From contig CAJUQM010000006.1 in assembly GCA_910588005.1 (NCBI GenBank), positions 1 to 64,000 of the forward strand: DNA of 64,000 nucleotides, given 5' to 3'. A program made the translations under genes and the position numbers. Source of the stretch: an uncultured Oscillibacter sp. Lineage in GTDB: Bacteria; Bacillota; Clostridia; Oscillospirales; Oscillospiraceae. Shown here piece by piece: positions 1 through 8,505 of the stretch. The notes under the pieces are model-generated. The model saw nothing but the letters and a program-made list of their open reading frames with translations. It was not told the DNA's origin and made no database searches. Within the stretch, counting starts at the first letter, position 1. Every line of letters begins with the position of its first letter.

Positions 1-21
1 AAATAGGTGGTGCCAACATCT

Positions 22-56
22 AGAGACACATCCTTTCGGGTGTGTCTCCTTTTTTC
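22..56 (+). terminator. Intrinsic terminator of an upstream plus-strand gene
   Basis: An 8-bp stem (GAGACACA/TGTGTCTC) encloses a short loop and is followed by a run of T. It probably ends a gene that lies before the window. Confidence 0.8.
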
Positions 57-78
57 TTCTCGCTTTGGCTCCTTTGAT

Positions 79-115
79 AAAGCCGCGCAGACCTTTCAAG
101 TCTGCGCGGCTTTTT
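79..115. terminator. Bidirectional terminator after glyA
   Basis: A 14-bp inverted repeat (AAAGCCGCGCAGAC and its complement) with a 7-nt loop is flanked by T-rich sequence on the plus side. It lies 4 bases beyond the glyA stop codon and can serve convergent transcripts. Confidence 0.75.
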
Positions 116-118
116 ACA

Positions 119-1366
119 TTATTGGTAGATGGGAAATTCCCGGCATAGTGCGTCTACTTCCTGCCGGACCTGTTCTTTGCAGCTTTCAAAATTCCGGGCT
201 GTCATGGCCATCCACTGGGCAATTTTCACCATCTCCGGTTCTTTGAAGCCCCGGGAGGTGACGGCAGGAGTGCCCACGCGGATTCCACTGGTGACAAAGG
301 GCTTCTCAGGGTCATTGGGAATGGAATTCTTATTTACGGTGATTTGGACCTCGTCTAAGCGATGCTCAAATTCCTTGCCGGTGATGTGGAAGCCGCGGAC
401 ATCCACCAGACACAGGTGATTGTCTGTACCGCCGGATACCAGACGAAATCCCTGCTTTACCAATTCCTCTGCCAAGACACGGGCGTTTTTCACTACCTGC
501 TGTCCGTAGAGCTTAAACTCCGGCTTTAAGGCCTCTCCCAGACAGACCGCTTTGGCGGCGATGATATGCTCGAGAGGCCCTCCTTGGGTACCCGGGAACA
601 CAGCGGAATTTATCTTTTTATAAATGGCCTCATCGTTGCAGAGAATCATACCGCCCCGGGGGCCGCGCAGAGTCTTGTGGGTGGTTGTAGTTACTACATC
701 GGCATAGGGCACAGGGGAGGGATGGACTCCAGCGGCCACCAGGCCGGCAATATGGGCCATATCTACCATGAGATAGGCTCCGATCTCGTCGGCCACCGCC
801 CGGAATTTTGCAAAGTCAATTGTACGGGGATAAGCGCTGGCACCGCAGACAATCAGTTTGGGACGGCAGGATTTGGCGGTTTCCAAGAGTGCGTCGTAGT
901 CGATCGTCTCCGTCTCGCCGCTGACACCATAGGGCACAATATTGAAATACTTTCCCGAAATATTTACCGGGCTGCCGTGGGAGAGGTGGCCGCCATGGGC
1001 CAGGTTCATGCCTAGAACGGTGTCCCCAGGCTGAACCAGGGCAAAGAAAGCCGCCAAATTGGCGTTTGCGCCGGAATGGGGCTGGACATTTGCGTAATTG
1101 CAGCCAAAGAGCTGGCAGGCGCGTTTTCGGGCAATCTCCTCGGTAATGTCCACGGCATAACAGCCGCCGTAGTATCGCTTGCCGGGGTATCCCTCGGCGT
1201 ATTTGTTGGTTAGGCAAGTGCCCATGGTAAGCATTACGGCCTCGCTGACCAGATTCTCTGATGCGATCAATTCAATATTGCGGCACTCCCGGGCAAACTC
1301 CTCCCGAATGGATGCGCCTACCTCTGGGTCGAACTGGGAAATATAGTCCATAGATTGCTGAATCAT
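119..1366 (-). CDS. glyA: Serine hydroxymethyltransferase
   Basis: This 415-residue protein is a full-length PLP enzyme that interconverts serine plus tetrahydrofolate with glycine plus 5,10-methylene-THF in the cytoplasm, the main entry to one-carbon metabolism. The PLP-lysine motif TTTTHKTLRGPRGG is present around residues 223-236, and the N-terminal region IELIASENLVS is typical of the family. The ATG is preceded by AAAGGAGG at a good distance. The next genes on the same strand include a 5-formyl-THF cyclo-ligase, so folate functions cluster here. Length and motifs leave little doubt about the identity. Confidence 0.97.
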   Translation of the reverse strand: MIQQSMDYISQFDPEVGASIREEFARECRNIELIASENLVSEAVMLTMGTCLTNKYAEGYPGKRYYGGCYAVDITEEIARKRACQLFGCNYANVQPHSGANANLAAFFALVQPGDTVLGMNLAHGGHLSHGSPVNISGKYFNIVPYGVSGETETIDYDALLETAKSCRPKLIVCGASAYPRTIDFAKFRAVADEIGAYLMVDMAHIAGLVAAGVHPSPVPYADVVTTTTHKTLRGPRGGMILCNDEAIYKKINSAVFPGTQGGPLEHIIAAKAVCLGEALKPEFKLYGQQVVKNARVLAEELVKQGFRLVSGGTDNHLCLVDVRGFHITGKEFEHRLDEVQITVNKNSIPNDPEKPFVTSGIRVGTPAVTSRGFKEPEMVKIAQWMAMTARNFESCKEQVRQEVDALCREFPIYQ

Positions 1367-1504
1367 GGGGGAACTTCCTCCTTTGTCGATGCTGGAAATG
1401 TGATTGTCTTTTTATTCTAGGGGATGAAACAGTCTTTGACAAGGCATATTTTGACCGGAAATTCCCCGATATTCACAGGGATATTGGCACTTTTTACGAG
1501 AGAT

Positions 1505-2092
1505 TTATCCCAGTCGGGCGGGAACGCCGTCCTCGTACAGCCCTTGTTCCGTGAGTACCCAGGGGACCGGGCAGTCATGGGGTTCCACGGGGATCTCCTC
1601 CCGGATCAGGCGTTCCCGGCACAGCAGGACGGCGCTGCTGCGGTATTGGGAGAGAAAGCGGTCGTAATACCCTCCGCCACGGCCCAAACGGCGCCCAGTC
1701 CGATCACAGGTGACGCAGGGCAGGACAGCAAAATCGATCTCATCCGGATGAATGTGAGGGCTGTGCGCCGGCGGTTCTGGAATCCCGTAGGCGCCTGGGA
1801 GAAGCTGCTCCAGAGCGGTGATCTGACGCGGCTCCATGTGACCCGCTTTGGTGCACAGCGGTACGCAGAGAACCCGGCCGGAGGTCAAAATTTCCCGAAG
1901 AATAGGCCAGGTATCCACCTCTCGGTCCACGCTGGCGAAGCAAAAAATCGTTCCGGCGTTCCGGTAATCGGGCATAGCCAGCAGATGGGCGGAAATTGCC
2001 TGACTGGATGCGGAGAGATACCCGGGAGAGAGACAGTTTTCCAGATTTCGTATGGTGCGGCGGAGCTTCTGCTTTGCCTCTTGCTTTGTCAT
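1505..2092 (-). CDS. 5-formyltetrahydrofolate cyclo-ligase
   Basis: The 195-residue protein matches the 5-FCL/MTHFS family, which uses ATP to convert 5-formyl-THF (a storage and inhibitory folate) to 5,10-methenyl-THF. The C-terminal signature GRRLGRGGGYYDRFL is clear, and the N-terminal helix begins KQEAKQKLRRTIR as in the family. Its ATG overlaps the stop of dinB in an ATGA tetranucleotide, so the two are translationally coupled. Its function complements glyA just downstream on the same strand. Confidence 0.93.
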   Translation of the reverse strand: MTKQEAKQKLRRTIRNLENCLSPGYLSASSQAISAHLLAMPDYRNAGTIFCFASVDREVDTWPILREILTSGRVLCVPLCTKAGHMEPRQITALEQLLPGAYGIPEPPAHSPHIHPDEIDFAVLPCVTCDRTGRRLGRGGGYYDRFLSQYRSSAVLLCRERLIREEIPVEPHDCPVPWVLTEQGLYEDGVPARLG

Positions 2093-3306
2093 GGCAGTGG
2101 GTCCTCCTCCCTTTTTTCCGGCTGAGAGGCGCCAAAGGCAATGGCGCCTGTGCCGAATTTCCCTCGAATATGGTCCATGGCGGCCTCCAGTTTTTCCTGT
2201 TTTTTCCGCTTGAGAGCCGTTCCGGCATTAAATAAATCCACCTGCTCATAGGCGGCATCCTCCGGAGAGAGATGAATTGCAGTGACAGTCAGTGCCCGAA
2301 CAGGGGCGGGGGGCTGCCATAGTTCTGTGGCAAGCCCCATAGCGGCTTCCGTCAGGTCTCGGATTAAGTGGGTGGGAGCGTCAAACTGCCGCTGGCGGGA
2401 GCGGTCATGGAAAGCCGGATCTCGGACGGTTACCTGAACGCCTCCGGCGTATAGTCCCAGACGGCGCAGGCGGGAGGCAACAGAGTCCGCCAGCACAGCA
2501 ATTCCCTGCCGGATCTCCTCCCGGGTGGTGAGATTCTGGGGAAAGGTGATGCTGTTGCCCACAGATTTTGCCGTTTCCACACTGGTGCGGGGGCGAACAG
2601 GATCGCTGTCCAGCCCATTGGCGTATTCGTACAGCTGTACTCCTATCTTGCCCATCAGAGTTTCCAGCATTTCCCGGCGGCAAGCCGCCAATTGGCCGAT
2701 GGTCTCCACACCGTATTGGCACAGTAGCCTCCGGGCCGCTCCTCCCACATAGAGAAGATCCCCCACCGGCAGGGGCCACACAAGGTGCTGCCAATTTTCC
2801 CGGGAGATCACCGTGGTGGCGTCCGGCTTTTTGTAGTCGCTGCCCAGCTTAGCGAAGACTTTGTTGAAGCTGACCCCCACGGAGAGAGTCAGTCCCAGTT
2901 CTTTTGTTATCCGCTTCCGCAAAGCGTCCGCCAGAGCGGCGGCGTCGCCGCCGAAGAGGTGGAGGGTGTGTGTCACATCCAGCCAGCTCTCATCAATGCC
3001 GAAGGGTTCCACCAGATCGGTGTACTGGTCGTAGATACCGTTGACCCTATGGGAATATTCCCGGTATAGATTGTGGTGGGGAGGCAGCAGTACCAGACCG
3101 GGGCATTTCTTTTTGGCCTGCCAGATGGTCTCCGCCGTCTGGACGCCGTATTTTTTGGCGGGTTCATTTTTGGCCAGAATGATACCGTGGCGGGAGGAGG
3201 GATCGCCGCAGACCGCTGTGGGAATCTCCCGCAAGTCCGGGTGGCTCAGAAGCTCCACGGAGGCGTAAAAGCAGTTCAGGTCACAGTGCAGAATGACGCG
3301 GTCCAT
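2089..3306 (-). CDS. dinB: DNA polymerase IV-type Y-family polymerase
   Basis: This is a Y-family translesion polymerase of 405 residues. The palm motif HCDLNCFYASVE stands at the N-terminus and the second catalytic acidic motif reads GIDESWLDVT, where SIDEAYLDVT is more usual. Little-finger sequence follows after about residue 240. The open frame extends upstream to 3450, but the ATG at 3306 has a GAGAGGAG Shine-Dalgarno and starts exactly where homologues start. The gene overlaps the folate cyclo-ligase by 4 bases. I see no LexA/DinR box. Confidence 0.93.
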   Translation of the reverse strand: MDRVILHCDLNCFYASVELLSHPDLREIPTAVCGDPSSRHGIILAKNEPAKKYGVQTAETIWQAKKKCPGLVLLPPHHNLYREYSHRVNGIYDQYTDLVEPFGIDESWLDVTHTLHLFGGDAAALADALRKRITKELGLTLSVGVSFNKVFAKLGSDYKKPDATTVISRENWQHLVWPLPVGDLLYVGGAARRLLCQYGVETIGQLAACRREMLETLMGKIGVQLYEYANGLDSDPVRPRTSVETAKSVGNSITFPQNLTTREEIRQGIAVLADSVASRLRRLGLYAGGVQVTVRDPAFHDRSRQRQFDAPTHLIRDLTEAAMGLATELWQPPAPVRALTVTAIHLSPEDAAYEQVDLFNAGTALKRKKQEKLEAAMDHIRGKFGTGAIAFGASQPEKREEDPLP

Positions 3307-3497
3307 GGGCAGATCTCCTCTCTGGCGGGGATTTTCTCTATAATAGCACATTTGTTCCCGTATGAAAAGGGCAGATACTGCGTTGGAAAAATTTGTTTGT
3401 TTTGAGAGTTTCGCTCCGCTCGCTCGTCCTATTCTTAAAACATGGTTCAAGGGGATAGCCGGAGAGAAAACTGGTGTGAGGCCGGCAGGGCAGGAGT

Positions 3498-3542
3498 TTA
3501 CAGAGGCGGCGGCGTGGATCAGCCACGCCGCCGCCTCTGTAA
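3498..3542 (-). terminator. Strong hairpin downstream of ribU
   Basis: A perfect 20-bp stem (TTACAGAGGCGGCGGCGTGG and complement) with a 5-nt loop lies 22 bases after the ribU stop. It ends in an A/T-rich base rather than a long T run, but it is the obvious 3' end of the riboflavin transporter transcript. Confidence 0.65.
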
Positions 3543-3563
3543 AGCAATGTATGGGCCGCAGGA

Positions 3564-4259
3564 TCAGATGATGTCCATCAGAACCAGGGCGATGGCGGCG
3601 AAGGTCGCCAGCACCGCCAGGGAAAACAGCAAAAATCCGGCGTTGACCTTTTTGCTCTGGACGATGGTCTGGGACTGCGGCACCAGCTTGGCCCTCCGCA
3701 AAGCGGTGACCACGGGCTTGTAGAGTACCAGGATCAACCCCATATTCAGCCCGCCCTTGACCAGGTTGAAGGGCAGAAATACGGTGGGCAGCATAGCGGC
3801 GACCTCAGCCCGGGGAATTCCCTGATAAATGGGGGTGATGAGATAGTTCCACAGCAGCATAACCGCCACCTGGGCGGCGATGCCCAGGGTCAGTCCGATG
3901 ACAGCGCCCTTTCTGGTGTGGACCTTCTTGTAGACAAAGGCGGCGGTACAGCAGAAGGAGACGGTTGCCAGCACGTTCATGATACAGCCGATGGGACCGG
4001 TCTCGCTGACGGTAAACATCTCCACCACGGCCACCACTATGGAGATGGCGGCAGCGGCCAGAGGACCAAAGAGAAAGCCCCCGATGGTAATCACAGTGGC
4101 CTGCACATCCAGCTGGAGAAAGTAAAAGACCTGCGGCAGCATCTTGCTCAGGAGCATCACCACATAGGCCACGGCAGTGAGCATTCCCAGAGAGGCGATG
4201 GTTTTGACCCGCATGCGGGCGGGAGGGGCGGAAACGACGGTGATATTGGGTTCAGACAT
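3564..4259 (-). CDS. ribU: ECF transporter S component, riboflavin-type (RibU)
   Basis: The 231-residue protein is an integral membrane substrate-binding (S) component of an energy-coupling-factor transporter with about six hydrophobic segments. Its N-terminal SLGMLTAVAYVVMLL and the PLAAAAISIVVAVVEM segment fit RibU-like S components. The FMN riboswitch directly upstream is strong evidence for riboflavin as substrate. No A/A'/T genes lie nearby, so it is a group II ECF component that shares a common module. The chosen ATG (4259) follows AAGGAG; the longer frame to 4469 runs through the riboswitch and is not coding. Confidence 0.9.
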   Translation of the reverse strand: MSEPNITVVSAPPARMRVKTIASLGMLTAVAYVVMLLSKMLPQVFYFLQLDVQATVITIGGFLFGPLAAAAISIVVAVVEMFTVSETGPIGCIMNVLATVSFCCTAAFVYKKVHTRKGAVIGLTLGIAAQVAVMLLWNYLITPIYQGIPRAEVAAMLPTVFLPFNLVKGGLNMGLILVLYKPVVTALRRAKLVPQSQTIVQSKKVNAGFLLFSLAVLATFAAIALVLMDII

Positions 4260-4360
4260 AAAAACACACTCCTTAGATTTGTTTGAAAACACCTGGACAC
4301 CTTGACTTCTCTCCAGGTGAACAAACAACAAAGGAGCGCATAAACAGCGCACGGCTTTGC

Positions 4361-4490
4361 CGCACTCATCTTCTTCCATCCCGACTATACGGTTGGTCCC
4401 GGAGTTCCACCGGGTCAGCGGACGCCAAAGCGCCCGGTCGCGGACTGTACCGCCAGTGGGGGATCGCACCCCGCCCTGAAGACAAAGGAT
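4361..4490 (-). promoter_or_regulatory. FMN riboswitch (RFN element)
   Basis: On the minus strand the conserved RFN blocks occur in order: TCTTCAGGGCGGGGTG, then ATCCCCCACTGGCGGTA, CAGTCCGCGACC, the variable stem, GGTGGAACTCCGGGACC and CGTATAGTCGGGATGGAAGA. The element sits about 100 bases upstream of ribU in the same orientation. FMN binding is expected to shut down ribU expression. The identity is certain from the conserved blocks; whether control is transcriptional or translational is not clear from the 3' part. Confidence 0.97.
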
Positions 4491-4630
4491 TCAGTTGTTC
4501 TCTGACGATAGTATACGATTTTCCTCTCCAAAATGCAACCCCAATTTCAAAAAGAGTGGGCTATATGGGATGTGGAGAGTACAAATGTGAGCTAAAACGT
4601 TAATATTTAGTTAAAACAGCAAAATTCGAC

Positions 4631-4659
4631 TTGCGCCGAAGGAGATGATTTGTTATAAT
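4631..4659 (+). promoter_or_regulatory. Sigma-A-type promoter with long leader, upstream of the KamA-like gene
   Basis: TTGCGC is separated by 17 bases from TATAAT at 4654-4659. The next plus-strand start codon is at 4934, giving a leader of about 270 nt. The leader contains two imperfect hairpins, at about 4788-4823 and about 4838-4872. I recognise no known riboswitch in it. Confidence 0.6.
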
Positions 4660-4933
4660 ATATAAAAAAATAATCAAATATTTGGGGGCAGTGTTCAGGA
4701 GCGCTATTTAGAAGACTTTCGCATAAATACCGTTGGAGACATCTGATAATCAAGTTTTTATTAGACAAATCAACATCATTTATGTAAGCGTGTAAGCCGG
4801 ACCCACAGGGCCAGTTTATACGCGTTTTCTTATTTCTGTATTCAGCCGGCCCAATCCCCCGGCGGCGGATACAGAGTTTTATTTTATGGGTGCAAGACGA
4901 CAAAATCGGTTTAAAAGAAAGGCGGTGCAGCAC

Positions 4934-6043
4934 ATGAGCTGGCAGGAGGAATTGAAGAACGGGATCAAGACGGCGGAGGAACTGGCTCCGGTCCTTGGCT
5001 GGACGGCGGAGGAGACGGCGCGCTACGGAAAAGTCCTGGAGCGGTTTCCCATGCTGATTACGCCCTACTACTTGTCTCTGGTGGATCCGAAGGACCCGGA
5101 TGACCCCATTGGGCGGATGTGTGTCCCATCCCTTGCGGAGCTGGAGGACGGCGGCTCCTTTGACACCAGCGGCGAGGCTGACAACACCAAGTTGGAGGGG
5201 ATGCAGCACAAGTACGACCAGACGGTACTGCTGTTATCCACCAATCAGTGCGCGATGTACTGCCGCCACTGTTTTCGCAAGCGGCTGGTGGGGCTTTCCG
5301 ACGAGGAGCTGAACAAGCGGGTGGATGAGGTCGTGTCCTACGTAAAGGGCCACAGGGAGATCTCCAATGTGCTGGTCTCCGGCGGCGACGCTCTGCTGAA
5401 TCCAAACCGCATTCTAAGGCGCTATTTCCAGGAGCTGAGCGCTGTGGAGCACCTGGACTTTATCCGTTTCGGCTCCCGGGTGCCGGTAACGCTGCCGGAG
5501 CGCATCTACGGCGATCCGGAGCTGCTGGACCTGTTTGCGGAGTACGCTCAGAAAAAGGCGCTGTGCCTGGTGACCCAATTTAACCATCCCCGGGAACTGA
5601 CGGAAGAGGCCCGCCGGGCTGTACGGGCGATGATTGACCGGGGCGTGCTGGTTCGAAACCAGACGGTGCTGCTGCGGGGCGTCAACGACAGCGGGGAGGT
5701 TCTGGGGGCGTTGCTGTCCGGCTTGACCCGTATGGGAGCGGTGCCTTACTACATTTTCCAATGCCGTCCGGTCACTGGCGTTCACAGCCGTTTTCAAGTT
5801 CCCCTGAACGAGGGAATCGGGATTGTGGACAGCGCAAAGTCCCGGCAGAACGGATTTGGCAAAGCGGTGCGCTATGCCATGAGCCATCCCCTGGGCAAGA
5901 TTGAGATTTTCTGCCGGATGCCGGGTGGAGAGACTGTGTTTAAGTTTCACCAGAGCAAGGACCCGGAGAACGCCGCCCGGGTATTTACGGCGAATCTCTC
6001 TCCCACGGATACCTGGCTGGACGATGAGCTGCGGGGTATGTGA
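4934..6043 (+). CDS. KamA-family radical SAM protein (aminomutase-like)
   Basis: The 369-residue protein has the family cluster motif CAMYCRHC (C106, C110, C113), which binds the 4Fe-4S cluster for SAM cleavage, followed by VLVSGGDALL and HPREL segments as in lysine 2,3-aminomutases. It is shorter than KamA (about 415), and the PLP-lysine motif PGGGGK of KamA is replaced by PGGETVFKF (P330-F338). A lysine is present two residues later than expected. It may therefore act on a different amino acid or use PLP differently. The ATG at 4934 follows AAAGGCGG; a frame-extending ATG at 4886 has no ribosome site. It is monocistronic, with its own promoter and terminator. Confidence 0.82.
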   Translation: MSWQEELKNGIKTAEELAPVLGWTAEETARYGKVLERFPMLITPYYLSLVDPKDPDDPIGRMCVPSLAELEDGGSFDTSGEADNTKLEGMQHKYDQTVLLLSTNQCAMYCRHCFRKRLVGLSDEELNKRVDEVVSYVKGHREISNVLVSGGDALLNPNRILRRYFQELSAVEHLDFIRFGSRVPVTLPERIYGDPELLDLFAEYAQKKALCLVTQFNHPRELTEEARRAVRAMIDRGVLVRNQTVLLRGVNDSGEVLGALLSGLTRMGAVPYYIFQCRPVTGVHSRFQVPLNEGIGIVDSAKSRQNGFGKAVRYAMSHPLGKIEIFCRMPGGETVFKFHQSKDPENAARVFTANLSPTDTWLDDELRGM

Positions 6044-6057
6044 CGTTCAGACTCCTG

Positions 6058-6093
6058 AAGAGGTGCGCGGAGCATTGCTCTGCGCACCTCTTA
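6058..6093. terminator. Convergent terminator between the KamA-like gene and spmB
   Basis: The 16-base arms AAGAGGTGCGCGGAGC and GCTCTGCGCACCTCTT form a nearly perfect hairpin between two convergent genes. T-rich flanks are weak. Confidence 0.65.
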
Positions 6094-6615
6094 CTATGTT
6101 CCAAAAAATAGACGTACCGCCAGGGCAGAGGCAATAAATCCCGTTAAATCGGCGGTCAGAGCGGCGGGGATGGTGTGCCGGCTCTTATGGATCCCCGCCG
6201 CGCCAAAGTAGACGGCAACGGTGTAAAACGTGGTTTCCGTGCTGCCCAGCATGACGGCCGCCACTCTTCCGATATAGCTGTCCGGGCCATAGGTGGACAT
6301 TAACTCGCTGCCGACCGCCAGGGCCCCGCTGCCGGATACCGGACGCACCAGCATTAGCGGCACGGTCTCCGGAGGGATTCCCAGCCGGTTCAGCAGCGGC
6401 GCACAGAGGGCAGCCAGCCACTCCATGGCCCCGGAGGCACGGAACATGGACACTGCCGTCAGCAGTCCCACCAGAGCGGGAATGATCCGTAGGAGCACAG
6501 TCAATCCCTCCTCAGCCCCGCGGGTAAGGGCGGCGTAGACATCCACCCGCCTGCCCAGTCCGCAGATTGCGGCCAAGGCCAGTAGCAGGGGAAGAATAAG
6601 AGCGCTAAGGGTCAT
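6094..6615 (-). CDS. spmB: Spore maturation protein B
   Basis: The 173-residue membrane protein matches SpmB of the nucleoside-recognition (Gate) domain family, with SEL(M)STYGPDSYIGRVAAVMLGSTETTFYT as the most recognisable stretch. In Bacillus, SpmA and SpmB are needed for spore-core dehydration and heat resistance. Its ATG overlaps the stop of spmA (ATGA), so both are coupled. The longer frame to 7185 is an out-of-frame reading of spmA and is rejected. Presence of the pair indicates a sporulating organism. Confidence 0.93.
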   Translation of the reverse strand: MTLSALILPLLLALAAICGLGRRVDVYAALTRGAEEGLTVLLRIIPALVGLLTAVSMFRASGAMEWLAALCAPLLNRLGIPPETVPLMLVRPVSGSGALAVGSELMSTYGPDSYIGRVAAVMLGSTETTFYTVAVYFGAAGIHKSRHTIPAALTADLTGFIASALAVRLFFGT

Positions 6616-7196
6616 GGCCGTGCCCTCTTTCGCAGGGAGAGGAGTTTTGCGGCGCTCAGCCCTGCGATTAGCGATAAAAGGGAGCTGAACCATATTGCCG
6701 GCAGAATGTCGAAGGGAGCGGTGCTGCCCATGGCGGACCGGACGGAGGCGATGGTGGTGGGCAGCAGTTGGATCGAGGCGGTGTTCAGTACCACCAGTAT
6801 ACACAGCTCGTCGCTGGCGATGCCGCCACAGCCCTGGGCCATTCGCCGGGCTGCCTGGATGCCGAGAGGGGTAGCGGCGTTGCCCAGACCCAGCAGGTTG
6901 GCGGAGACGTTGGCGGATACGGCGGCCAGTGTTTCCCTGTCCCGGCTGGCGCGCGGCAGCAGACGCCGCAGCAGCGGCCGGAAGACCCGGGCCAGCTCTG
7001 AGGAGAGACCGCAGGCATTCATGACCTCCATCACGCCGGACCACAGGCAGAGTACGCCCGCCATGGCGAGACCCAGCTGGACGGCAGACCCGGCGCCGTC
7101 CAGCGCGGCGGCGGCTACCGCGTCCAGCCGCCCGGTGAGCAGGCCGAAAACTAGGGATGACACTACCATTCCTGACCAAACCCATGTCATTGCCAT
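6612..7196 (-). CDS. spmA: Spore maturation protein A
   Basis: The 194-residue, multi-pass membrane protein matches SpmA: the central NLLGLGNAATPLGIQAAR motif is diagnostic. It should act with SpmB in the forespore or mother-cell membrane during core dehydration. The ATG at 7196 is 8 bases after GAGAGGAG; a second in-frame ATG 6 codons upstream lies inside the ribosome site. The gene is divergent from the AbrB-type regulator, with about 140 bases between them. Confidence 0.93.
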   Translation of the reverse strand: MAMTWVWSGMVVSSLVFGLLTGRLDAVAAAALDGAGSAVQLGLAMAGVLCLWSGVMEVMNACGLSSELARVFRPLLRRLLPRASRDRETLAAVSANVSANLLGLGNAATPLGIQAARRMAQGCGGIASDELCILVVLNTASIQLLPTTIASVRSAMGSTAPFDILPAIWFSSLLSLIAGLSAAKLLSLRKRARP

Positions 7197-7257
7197 GTGC
7201 GACGCTCCTCTCAACTTATAGGAAATGTTAATTAAATTTGAACTTTTAGGATAATGA

Positions 7258-7285
7258 TTGACATAATGAGATTATGTATGATATT
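7258..7285 (+). promoter_or_regulatory. Promoter of the AbrB-type regulator, with internal inverted repeat
   Basis: TTGACA (7258) is 16 bases from GATATT (7280). The spacer contains the perfect inverted repeat CATAAT-GAG-ATTATG (7262-7276), which could be an autoregulatory operator for the AbrB protein encoded downstream. The binding claim is inference. Confidence 0.5.
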
Positions 7286-7335
7286 GTCATGTCCAGTCAA
7301 AATGTAAACAAATGTGGGGCAAAGGAGGAGAAATA

Positions 7336-7578
7336 GTGAAAGCAACAGGTATTGTGCGAAAGGTGGACGAATTGGGAAGAATTGTACTGCCCATTGAGAT
7401 GCGCCGTACGCTGGACATCGCGGAGAAGGATGCATTGGAAATCTATGTGGAAGGTTCGTCCGTCATTCTGAAAAAATACAAACCCAGTTGTATCTTTTGT
7501 GACGGGACAAAGGATATTACGGTGTTCAGGGGTAAGAACGTCTGCCCCAAGTGCCTGCGGGAGCTGAAAGAGCTGTAA
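7336..7578 (+). CDS. AbrB/SpoVT-family transition-state regulator
   Basis: The 80-residue protein has an N-terminal SpoVT/AbrB swapped-hairpin DNA-binding domain (ATGIVRKVDELGRIVLP) and a C-terminal pair of CxxC motifs (CIFC and CPKC) likely to bind zinc. AbrB proteins repress stationary-phase and sporulation genes in growing cells. Translation most likely starts at GTG 7336, 7 bases after AAAGGAGG; a frame ATG at 7312 would place the ribosome site inside the gene. It lies between spmAB and the rsmI operon, as in many Clostridia. Confidence 0.92.
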   Translation: MKATGIVRKVDELGRIVLPIEMRRTLDIAEKDALEIYVEGSSVILKKYKPSCIFCDGTKDITVFRGKNVCPKCLRELKEL

Positions 7579-7628
7579 GTGCTGCCACACTTACAAAGAC
7601 CGGCGGCAGGCCGAGATGTCCAAAAACG

Positions 7629-7670
7629 AACAACAGCGCGGCGTATTTACGCTGCGCTGTTGCTTTTTTC
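7629..7670 (+). terminator. Terminator of the AbrB-type gene, touching the rsmI stop
   Basis: The stem CAACAGCGCGGCG/CGCTGCGCTGTTG is followed by TTTTTT. Its T run overlaps the 3' end of the convergent rsmI gene. Confidence 0.85.
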
Positions 7671-8505
7671 AATGCCTTTTTTCCAAGGCGGCGGTATACA
7701 ATTCGTTTTTGGATAGACCTGTGTGCTCGGCCACCTCTCTGGCGGCCTCTTTCAGACGCATACCCTGGTCTTGCAGGGCCAGCACCTGGGCGGCGCCCTC
7801 CTCCAGCGTGAGGGCGGCTCCCCGGAACCGCTCCTTTCCGGCTATCACCAGAACATATTCCCCCTTGGGGGAGGTTGTTTCGTAGCGGGCCGCCGCCTCC
7901 CCCAGAGTGGTGCGCCAGATCTCCTCGTGGAGCTTGGTCATCTCCCGGCAGAGGGCGATCCGGCGCTCGGGACCAAAGGCGGCGCAGAGGTCTTGCAAAG
8001 TGGTTCGAAGCTTATGGGGGGCCTCGTGGAAGACCATGGTCCGCTCTTCGTCTCTCAGGTGCTCCAGGTGTTCCCGGCGGCTCTTTTTGTTGACGGTCAA
8101 GAATCCCTCAAAGGTGAACCGTCCGGTGGGCAGGCCGCTGACCGCCAGGGCGTTTATCGCCGCGCAGCAGCCCGGAATGGCGATAATATTCACGCCCCGC
8201 TCTCCGCACAGGCGCACCAGATCCTCCCCCGGATCGGAGATGGCCGGTGTGCCGGCATCGGTCACCAGGGCGCAGGATTCCCCTGCCAGCAGGCGGGCGA
8301 GAATGGCCTGACCGGCGGTAACGTGGTTGTGCTCATGATAGCTCACCAGGGATTTTTTAATATGGAAGTGGTTCAGCAGCTTTACAGATACCCGGGTATC
8401 CTCTGCCGCAATGAAGTCCACCGATTCCAGAATTTCCACCGCCCTGGGGGAGAAATCTCCCAGATTGCCGATGGGGGTGGCAACCAGATATAATGTGCCG
8501 CTCAT
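7669..8505 (-). CDS. rsmI: 16S rRNA (cytidine1402-2'-O)-methyltransferase
   Basis: This 278-residue protein is a full-length RsmI, a tetrapyrrole-methylase-fold enzyme that 2'-O-methylates C1402 in the ribosomal decoding centre using SAM. Diagnostic parts are LYLVATPIGNLGD at the N-terminus, AEDTRVSVKLLNHF, and SDAGTPAISDPGEDLV written here as LVTDAGTPAISDPG. The start overlaps the stop of the upstream methyltransferase in an ATGA, so the two form one operon of RNA-modification genes. Confidence 0.96.
   Translation of the reverse strand: MSGTLYLVATPIGNLGDFSPRAVEILESVDFIAAEDTRVSVKLLNHFHIKKSLVSYHEHNHVTAGQAILARLLAGESCALVTDAGTPAISDPGEDLVRLCGERGVNIIAIPGCCAAINALAVSGLPTGRFTFEGFLTVNKKSRREHLEHLRDEERTMVFHEAPHKLRTTLQDLCAAFGPERRIALCREMTKLHEEIWRTTLGEAAARYETTSPKGEYVLVIAGKERFRGAALTLEEGAAQVLALQDQGMRLKEAAREVAEHTGLSKNELYTAALEKRH

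Noticed and set aside
4607..5209. 200-residue minus-strand frame over the KamA-like leader
   Set aside because: It overlaps a promoter and the start of the KamA-like gene, and has no domain.
6616..7185. 363-residue fused reading frame with spmB
   Set aside because: The upstream part is spmA read in the wrong frame; the two genes overlap only by ATGA.
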